DNA of 10,748 bases, taken from contig DATKEH010000370.1 of the NCBI GenBank assembly GCA_035546355.1, positions 1 to 10,748 of the forward strand. The letters run 5' to 3'. Of this stretch, positions 6,165 through 10,748 are shown one piece after another. Numbering within the stretch: position 1 is the first letter of the stretch; each line of letters begins with the position of its first letter. Made by a program: the position numbers and the translations under genes. The notes under the pieces were generated by a model. That model was not told where the DNA came from, searched no databases, and saw nothing but the letters and a program-made list of their open reading frames with translations. The DNA comes from DATKEH01 sp035546355. Its GTDB lineage: Bacteria; Acidobacteriota; Thermoanaerobaculia; Multivoradales; JAIOJS01.

Positions 6165-8207
6165 GTGCCCGAGCTCCACGACCTCCTGCGCCGCCGCTTC
6201 GGCCTCGCCGCCTTCCGCCCGGGGCAGGAGGAGGTGTGCCGCGCCGTCGCCGGCGGCGCCGACGCCCTGGTGGTGATGCCCACCGGCGCCGGCAAGTCGC
6301 TCTGCTACCAGCTCCCGGGGCTGGCGCGCGGCGGCACCGCGCTGGTGCTGTCGCCGCTCATCGCGCTGATGGAGGACCAGGTGGCGAAGCTGCAGGCGGT
6401 CGGCATCGCCGCCGAGCGCATCCACTCCGGGCGGAGCCGTCTGGAGTCGCGCGCCGTCTGCCAGCGCTACCTCGACGGCGAGCTCGAGCTGCTCTTCGTC
6501 GCCCCCGAGCGGCTGGCCCTGCGCGGCTTCGCCGACATGCTGGCGCGCCGCGAGCTGGCCCTGGTGGCGGTCGACGAGGCGCACTGCATCTCGCACTGGG
6601 GGCACGACTTCCGCCCCGACTACCGGCTGCTCGGCGAGCGCCTGCCGCGGCTGCGCTCGGGGCCGGTGGTGGCGCTCACCGCCACCGCCACGCCGCGGGT
6701 GCAGGAGGACGTGCTCGAGCAGCTCGCCATCCCCGGCGCGCGGCGCTTCATCCGCGGCTTCCGCCGCGAGGAGCTGGCCGTTGAGGGGGTGGAGCTGCTC
6801 CCCTCGCTGCGCCGCGAGGCGGTGCGGTCGCTGCTCGCCGACCCGGCGCGGCGCCCCGCCATCGTCTACGCGCCGAGCCGCAAGGAGACCGAGGCGCTGT
6901 CCGAGGAGCTCGCCGCCGACGTCCTCGCCGCCGCCTACCACGCGGGGATGGGGAGCGCGGCGCGCGACCAGGTGCAGGCCGCCTTCCTCGCCGGCGAGCT
7001 GGAGGTGATCGTCGCCACCATCGCCTTCGGCATGGGGATCGACAAGCCGGACGTGCGCACGGTCGTCCACACCGGGCTGCCGGGGAGCCTCGAGGGGTAC
7101 TACCAGGAGATCGGCCGCGCCGGCCGCGACGGGCGGCCGGCGCGCGCCGTGCTCTTCCACTCCTGGGGCGACCGCAAGACGCACGAGTTCTTCCACCAGC
7201 GCAGCTACCCGGAGCCGGGGGAGCTCGAGCGGGTGTTCGCCCGCCTCGGGCGCGAGCCGCGGCCGCCGGCGGCCCTGCAGGCGGCGAGCGGCGTCGACGA
7301 GGAGGTGTTCGCGCGCGCCTTGGAGCAGCTCGTGGTGCACGGCGGCGCGCGGCGGGTGGCCGGCGAGGAGGGCGAGGCGGCGGTGGTGCGCGGCGCCGCG
7401 GAGTGGCGCGGGCCCTACGCGGCGCAGCGCCGCCACCGCCTGGAGCAGCTCGAGGGTATGGGCCGCTTCGCCGAGTCGGACGGCTGCCGCATGCTGCACC
7501 TGGTCGGCCACTTCGGCGACCGCGAGGACTCCGGGCGGCCGTGCGGCGTCTGCGACGGCTGCGCCCCGCAAGCCTGCCTGGTGCGTCGCTTCCGCGCCCC
7601 CGACGCCGCCGAGGAGCGGTGGATCCGGGCTCTGCTCGAGGCGCTCGACGGCGGCGACCGCACGCCGCGCCAGCTGCTCGACGAGCCGGGGACGCCGGGG
7701 GACCGCCGCGAGGTCGAGCGCCTGCTCGCCGCCGGCGCCCGCGCCGGCCTGCTGCGCCTGGTGGAGGACTCCTTCGACAAGGACGGCCGCACCATCCGCT
7801 TTCGCCGCGCCCGCCTCACCGTCGAGGGACGGCGGGCGCTCGCCGGCCGCGGCCCCGGCGTCGAGCGGGTGCTGTTGGAGGCGCCGCCGGAGGCCGCCGA
7901 AGCGCTGGCGGCGTCGCCGCCGGGCCGCCGCGCGCGCCGCTCGGCCGCCGCGCCGCCGCTGGACGAGGTGGAGGTGGGGTCGCCACCGCCGGATCCCGAG
8001 CTGGTGGAGGCGCTGCGCGCCTGGCGGCTGGCCGAGGCGCGGCGGCGCGAGGTGCCCGCCTACCGCATCCTCTCCGACCGCACGCTGCGGGCGCTCGCCG
8101 CCCACCGCCCCGCCGACGAGCGGCAGCTGCTGCGCATCCGCGGCATCGGCCGGGTCAAGGCCGAGGAGCTGGGGGAGCAGATCCTGGCGCTGGTCCGCGG
8201 CGACTGA
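6165..8207 (+). CDS. recQ: ATP-dependent DNA helicase RecQ
   Basis: 680 residues from a GTG start that gives the usual RecQ N-terminus (FGLAAFRPGQEEV with the Q-motif Gln21). RecQ unwinds DNA 3' to 5' and acts in recombinational repair and at stalled forks. Superfamily 2 motifs are intact: Walker A MPTGAGKS (38-45), Walker B DEAH (137-140) followed by the RecQ aromatic-rich loop CISHWGHDFRPDY, TATAT (172-176), FGMGIDKPDVR (288-298) and the arginine-finger region GRAGRDG (317-323). A zinc-binding subdomain has Cys441, Cys460, Cys463 and Cys466 in the standard C-x18-C-x2-C-x2-C spacing. A winged-helix (RQC) region covers about 480-560, then an Ala/Pro/Arg-rich linker (about 570-605) leads to a C-terminal HRDC domain (about 611-680, including RIRGIGRVKAEELG). 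The length is at the upper end for bacterial RecQ because of the linker. It converges with the zinc-ribbon gene 13 bases away. Confidence 0.95.
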   Translation: MPELHDLLRRRFGLAAFRPGQEEVCRAVAGGADALVVMPTGAGKSLCYQLPGLARGGTALVLSPLIALMEDQVAKLQAVGIAAERIHSGRSRLESRAVCQRYLDGELELLFVAPERLALRGFADMLARRELALVAVDEAHCISHWGHDFRPDYRLLGERLPRLRSGPVVALTATATPRVQEDVLEQLAIPGARRFIRGFRREELAVEGVELLPSLRREAVRSLLADPARRPAIVYAPSRKETEALSEELAADVLAAAYHAGMGSAARDQVQAAFLAGELEVIVATIAFGMGIDKPDVRTVVHTGLPGSLEGYYQEIGRAGRDGRPARAVLFHSWGDRKTHEFFHQRSYPEPGELERVFARLGREPRPPAALQAASGVDEEVFARALEQLVVHGGARRVAGEEGEAAVVRGAAEWRGPYAAQRRHRLEQLEGMGRFAESDGCRMLHLVGHFGDREDSGRPCGVCDGCAPQACLVRRFRAPDAAEERWIRALLEALDGGDRTPRQLLDEPGTPGDRREVERLLAAGARAGLLRLVEDSFDKDGRTIRFRRARLTVEGRRALAGRGPGVERVLLEAPPEAAEALAASPPGRRARRSAAAPPLDEVEVGSPPPDPELVEALRAWRLAEARRREVPAYRILSDRTLRALAAHRPADERQLLRIRGIGRVKAEELGEQILALVRGD

Positions 8208-8220
8208 TCGCGGCCACGGC

Positions 8221-8418
8221 TCAGCGCCCGCGCAGGATCTGGAAGTCCTGCGCCTCCTGGTCGGTCTTCTCGCCCACCGAGGTGCCGCAGACGCTGCAGC
8301 GGTACTCGTACTTGTTGCCCGAGGGCAGGACCAGGAGCAGGCGCTCGCGCACCGGCGTGGCGCGCCTGCAGGTGGGGCACCAGAGCTCGCTGGCATGCAG
8401 GGATTCGTAGTCGCGCAT
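8221..8418 (-). CDS. Small double-CXXC zinc-ribbon protein of unknown function
   Basis: 65 residues from the ATG at 8418. Two CXXC knuckles, WCPTC (Cys14, Cys17) and YRCSVC (Cys41, Cys44), separated by a short basic and hydrophobic strand region, should form one zinc ribbon, probably cytoplasmic. The N-terminal LHASELWCP and the CGTSVG after the second knuckle look conserved, and small proteins of this kind are usually annotated as hypothetical; I know of no assigned function. A longer start at 8433 (70 residues, adding MAAPA) is possible: it lies one base after the MFS stop (TAG-A-ATG), which would allow translational coupling. I prefer 8418 because the ATG at 8433 overlaps a TAGAAT box. Neither start has a Shine-Dalgarno. 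It follows the MFS gene on the same strand and faces recQ tail to tail. Confidence 0.75.
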   Translation of the reverse strand: MRDYESLHASELWCPTCRRATPVRERLLLVLPSGNKYEYRCSVCGTSVGEKTDQEAQDFQILRGR

Positions 8419-8431
8419 GGCTGGAGCGGCC

Positions 8432-8437
8432 ATTCTA
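8432..8437 (-). promoter_or_regulatory. -10-like element of zinc-ribbon gene, overlapping the MFS stop codon
   Basis: TAGAAT on the minus strand; its first three bases are the TAG stop codon of the MFS gene. It ends 13 bases before the ATG at 8418, predicting a leader of about 6 bases. Because the stop codon supplies half of the hexamer, the match is less independent than the others in the window. Confidence 0.35.
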
Positions 8438-9649
8438 GCGGGTCGCCTGCGGATGCCGCGCCGGAGGGGGGGGCGGGATAGCGGCTTCGGAGGGGGGCGC
8501 TGCCGGCAGCAGGCGCCGGGCGAGCAGGAACAGCGGCACCGCCAGCAGCGCCACCGCCGCGGCGGCGAGGAAGGCGCCGCGGTAGCCCGCCGCCTCGGCG
8601 AGCTGGCCGATGGTCAGCGACCCCAGCCCGATGCCGGCGTCCATGGCCAGCAGCACGCTGCCGAAGGTGGCGCCGCGGCGCTCGGGGGCGGTGCGGCCGA
8701 GCACCCAGGTCATGAACGCCGGGTAGGCGCCGCTCATGCCGAGGCCGAAGAGCACCGCGCTGGCGGCGAGCGAGAGCCGGCTCGAGGCGACGGCGAGCAG
8801 CGCCAGCGCCGGGGGTATCGCCAGCAGCGAGGGGTAGAGCAGCACCTCGGGCCGGCGGCGGTCGGCGTGCCGCACCAGCAGCAGGCGGCCCAGCACCACG
8901 GTGACCGCGAACAGGGTGAAGAACAGCGAGGGGGGGTCGATGTGGCGCTCGATCGACAGCAGGGCGACGTAGCTGGTGATTCCCCCGTAGCCGAAGGCGG
9001 TGACGAGGATGCCGCTGGCGCTGGCGATGACCCGCCAGCTCACCAGCGGCTCGCCGGCGGGGGCGCGCGCGGGGCCGACGCCCTCGCGCACCGCCGCGGC
9101 GAGGGCGACGAGCACCAGCGACAGGCCGGCCACCTCCCAGGTGACGGCGCGCCAGCCGAAGCCGTACACCCAAAGGCCCACCGCCGGGGCCACGGCGATG
9201 GCGGCGGTGGGCGCCACGCCCCAGTACCCCAGGCCCTCGGTGCGCCGCGACAGCGGGATGACCTCGGCGATCAGCGCCCCGCTCGCCGACAGCAGCCCGG
9301 ACCAGAACACCCCGTGCGCCACCGCAGCGGCCAGCAGCAGCGGCAGGCTGGTGGCTGCCCCGTAGGCCACGCTGGCGGCGACGAACGCCCAACCCGCGGC
9401 GAGCAGCACGCGGCGGCGCCCGAATCGGTCGGCGACGGCGCCGGTCAGCGGCGCCGACAGGGCGCTGGCCCAGGTGTAGACGGCGAGGAAGGAGCCGGCA
9501 GTGGCGCGGGTCCCCCCGAGCTCGAGGATGCGGAAGGGGATGGTGGGGAACAGCTGAAAGGCGGCGAAGAAGGCGAGGAAGGAGAACGACCAGAGGCGCA
9601 GGAAGGGCGCGGTGAGGAGCGGCTCGCGGGCGGCGGCGGAGGCGGGCAT
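8435..9649 (-). CDS. Major facilitator superfamily (MFS) transporter
   Basis: 404 residues from the ATG at 9649, an integral inner-membrane protein with about 12 hydrophobic helices in two six-helix halves. The loop after helix 2 carries MFS motif A (GAVADRFGRRR, residues 70-80), and helix 5 is Gly/Pro-rich, as in proton-driven exporters. The closest general resemblance is to drug or sugar exporters of the DHA/SET-like type; the substrate cannot be inferred. An earlier ATG at 9700 would add 17 Pro/Ala-rich residues (MLPGSAAPPAPPP...) that look unlike an MFS N-terminus, and it overlaps a TATGCT box, so I prefer 9649, although no Shine-Dalgarno supports either. The C-terminal tail after helix 12 is Pro/Ala-rich. 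It is transcribed divergently from the dehydrogenase gene and is followed 16 bases on by the zinc-ribbon gene, possibly as one operon. Confidence 0.88.
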   Translation of the reverse strand: MPASAAAREPLLTAPFLRLWSFSFLAFFAAFQLFPTIPFRILELGGTRATAGSFLAVYTWASALSAPLTGAVADRFGRRRVLLAAGWAFVAASVAYGAATSLPLLLAAAVAHGVFWSGLLSASGALIAEVIPLSRRTEGLGYWGVAPTAAIAVAPAVGLWVYGFGWRAVTWEVAGLSLVLVALAAAVREGVGPARAPAGEPLVSWRVIASASGILVTAFGYGGITSYVALLSIERHIDPPSLFFTLFAVTVVLGRLLLVRHADRRRPEVLLYPSLLAIPPALALLAVASSRLSLAASAVLFGLGMSGAYPAFMTWVLGRTAPERRGATFGSVLLAMDAGIGLGSLTIGQLAEAAGYRGAFLAAAAVALLAVPLFLLARRLLPAAPPSEAAIPPPPPARHPQATR

Positions 9650-9695
9650 GGCGATCGTCTGCGGGGGTGGGGCGGGTGGGGCGGCCGAGCCCGGG

Positions 9696-9701
9696 AGCAT
9701 A
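9696..9701 (-). promoter_or_regulatory. Possible -10 element of MFS gene
   Basis: TATGCT on the minus strand, 46 bases before the preferred ATG at 9649 and overlapping the alternative ATG at 9700. If real, it excludes the longer start. No -35 match or Shine-Dalgarno accompanies it, so support is weak. Confidence 0.25.
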
Positions 9702-9735
9702 GCGAACCCGGCGGCGTGCAGGGGCGCGCCGCCCG

Positions 9736-9743
9736 TATAGAAT
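9736..9743 (+). promoter_or_regulatory. -10 element of dehydrogenase gene (predicts leaderless mRNA)
   Basis: TATAGAAT; read as TAGAAT (9738-9743) it ends exactly 7 bases before the ATG at 9751. That spacing places the expected transcription start at or next to the A of the start codon, the classic arrangement of a leaderless gene. There is no Shine-Dalgarno and no recognisable -35. Confidence 0.55.
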
Positions 9744-9750
9744 CCGGCGA

Positions 9751-10748
9751 ATGGACCAGCCCACCGCCCTCCCGCACCCGCGGGACCGCCGCCCGCAGAA
9801 GATCGCCGTCCTGCCGGGGGACGGCATCGGCAAGGACGTCACCGCCGAGGCGGCCAAGGTGCTCGCCGCCGCCGCCGAGCGGTGGGAGCTGCCGCTCGCG
9901 CTCGACACCTTCCCGTGGAGCGCCGACCACTTCCTGGCCACCGGCGAGACCATCCCCGAGGACGCCTTCGAATGGCTGCCGCGCGACTACGCGGCGATCT
10001 ACATCGGCGCCTACGGGGACCCGCGAGTGCCCGACATGCGGCACGCCGCCGACATCCTGCTGGGCATCCGCTTCAAGCTCGACCTCTACATCAACCTGCG
10101 GCCGATCAAGCTCTACGACCCCCGCCTCTGCCCGCTGAAGGGGAAGTCCGAGGCCGACGTCGACATGGTGATCTTCCGCGAGAACACCGAGGACATCTAC
10201 GCGGGCATCGAGTTCGAAGAGGGCACCGCGGACAACCAGAAGGTCCTCGCCTTCCTGAAGAGCACCTTCCCCGAGCGCTACGCGAAGATCCGCTTCCCCG
10301 AGTCGAGCGGCCTCGGCTTCAAGCCGGTGAGCCGCGAGGGCACCGAGCGCTTGGTGCGCGCCGCGATCGAGTACGCGATCGAGCACGGCAGGAAGAGCGT
10401 CACCCTCGTGCACAAGGGGAACATCATGAAGTTCACCGAGGGCGCGTTCCGCAACTGGGGGTTCGCGCTCGCGGAGAAGGAGTTCGCCGAGACGACCTAC
10501 ACCTGGGCGCAGTGGGAGAAGACCGTCGCGGCGAAGGGGCAGGACGCGGCGAACGCGGAGCAGGCCGAGGCGGAGAAGGCGGGCAAGATCGTCGTCAAGG
10601 ACGCCATCGCCGACATCGCGCTCCAGCAGGTGCTCACGCGGCCGAAGGAGTTCGAGGTCATCGCGACGATGAACCTCAACGGCGACTACCTCTCGGACGC
10701 GCTCGCGGCCCAGGTCGGCGGCCTCGGCATGGCGCCCGGTTCCAACGA
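9751..10748 (+). CDS. Isocitrate/isopropylmalate dehydrogenase-family gene, 3' end missing, probable chimera
   Basis: 332 codons are present before the window ends. The family oxidatively decarboxylates 2-hydroxy acids with NAD(P). Residues 18-28 (IAVLPGDGIGK) are the family start. Residues about 80-131 (YIGAYGDPRVPDMRHAADIL, then FKLDLYINLRPIKLYDPRLC) match isopropylmalate/tartrate-dehydrogenase-type proteins and lack the isocitrate-binding Ser loop of Icd. From IFRENTEDIYAG (141-152) on, the sequence matches NADP-isocitrate dehydrogenase: IRFPESSGLG, LVRAAIEYAI, LVHKGNIMKFTEGAF (219-233), IVVKDAIADIALQQVL and MNLNGDYLSDALAAQVGG (307-324). Codon choice changes at the same place: Ala is 15 GCC to 4 GCG before residue 140 but 7 GCC to 21 GCG after, and Leu goes from 8 CTC/8 CTG to 10 CTC/1 CTG. 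The start region with its -10 box belongs to the first half. No gene symbol is given because the halves disagree. Confidence 0.8.
   Translation, partial: MDQPTALPHPRDRRPQKIAVLPGDGIGKDVTAEAAKVLAAAAERWELPLALDTFPWSADHFLATGETIPEDAFEWLPRDYAAIYIGAYGDPRVPDMRHAADILLGIRFKLDLYINLRPIKLYDPRLCPLKGKSEADVDMVIFRENTEDIYAGIEFEEGTADNQKVLAFLKSTFPERYAKIRFPESSGLGFKPVSREGTERLVRAAIEYAIEHGRKSVTLVHKGNIMKFTEGAFRNWGFALAEKEFAETTYTWAQWEKTVAAKGQDAANAEQAEAEKAGKIVVKDAIADIALQQVLTRPKEFEVIATMNLNGDYLSDALAAQVGGLGMAPGSN

Noticed and set aside
8195..8213. Small hairpin CCGCG/CGCGG spanning the recQ stop codon, as a shared terminator for the convergent pair
   Set aside because: Only 5 bp of stem with a 9-base loop and no T-tract; too weak to call.
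5979..9953. A 1324-residue minus-strand open frame running opposite recQ and through the MFS region
   Set aside because: It is antisense to a RecQ with every family motif and out of frame with the MFS gene, and it reads as low-complexity Arg/Ala/Gly/His sequence. Long empty antisense frames are normal when third positions are almost all G or C.
1..10748. A defence island, secondary-metabolite cluster or mobile element
   Set aside because: No transposase, integrase, phage, toxin-antitoxin, CRISPR or restriction gene is present. recQ alone is a housekeeping repair gene, and the kinase fusion alone does not make a system.

Overview
This is a very GC-rich bacterial stretch (roughly three quarters G+C by eye) that is densely coding on both strands and has genes cut off at both ends, which fits a whole metagenome contig. 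No rRNA, tRNA, CRISPR array, insertion sequence or phage gene is visible. A Hanks-type Ser/Thr kinase with a long extracytoplasmic tail, a YceI lipoprotein, a bilobed aspartyl protease and the composition point to an Acidobacteriota-like (perhaps Thermoanaerobaculia-like) or Myxococcota-like organism. That placement is inference; no marker gene here settles it.

Layout. (1) 1-1280, +: 3' part of an exported M20 zinc peptidase. (2) 1315-2037, -: YceI-family lipoprotein, convergent with the peptidase over a small hairpin. (3) 2191-5097, +: a 968-residue kinase - membrane helix - PEGA-like - FGE/SUMF1-like - alpha/beta-hydrolase fusion, divergent from yceI. (4) 5228-6103, +: secreted bilobed aspartyl protease. 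(5) 6165-8207, +: RecQ helicase with a GTG start. (6) 8221-8418, -: 65-residue double-CXXC zinc-ribbon protein, convergent with recQ. (7) 8435-9649, -: 12-helix MFS transporter directly upstream of the zinc-ribbon gene. (8) 9751-end, +: isocitrate/isopropylmalate dehydrogenase-family gene, cut by the window end. No gap between genes exceeds 160 bases.

The genes do not form one pathway. Three (peptidase, YceI, protease) look exported and the kinase carries a large outside part, so the left half is envelope- or secretion-oriented. The right half is a mixture of DNA repair, transport and central metabolism. I found no convincing new defence or mobile system.

Three things deserve attention. First, the dehydrogenase at the right end looks like a chimera: an isopropylmalate/tartrate-dehydrogenase-like N-terminal half joined in frame, at a conserved motif, to an NADP-isocitrate-dehydrogenase-like half with clearly different codon choice. 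This is either a misassembly or a real recombination. Second, almost every gene start lacks a Shine-Dalgarno sequence and instead has a TANNNT -10-like hexamer 7-18 bases upstream, as expected for leaderless or very short-leader transcripts. The one gene with a good ribosome binding site (yceI) has its -10 box 56 bases away. Third, the kinase fusion joins a sensor-like FGE fold lacking the oxidase cysteine pair to an apparently intact hydrolase triad.
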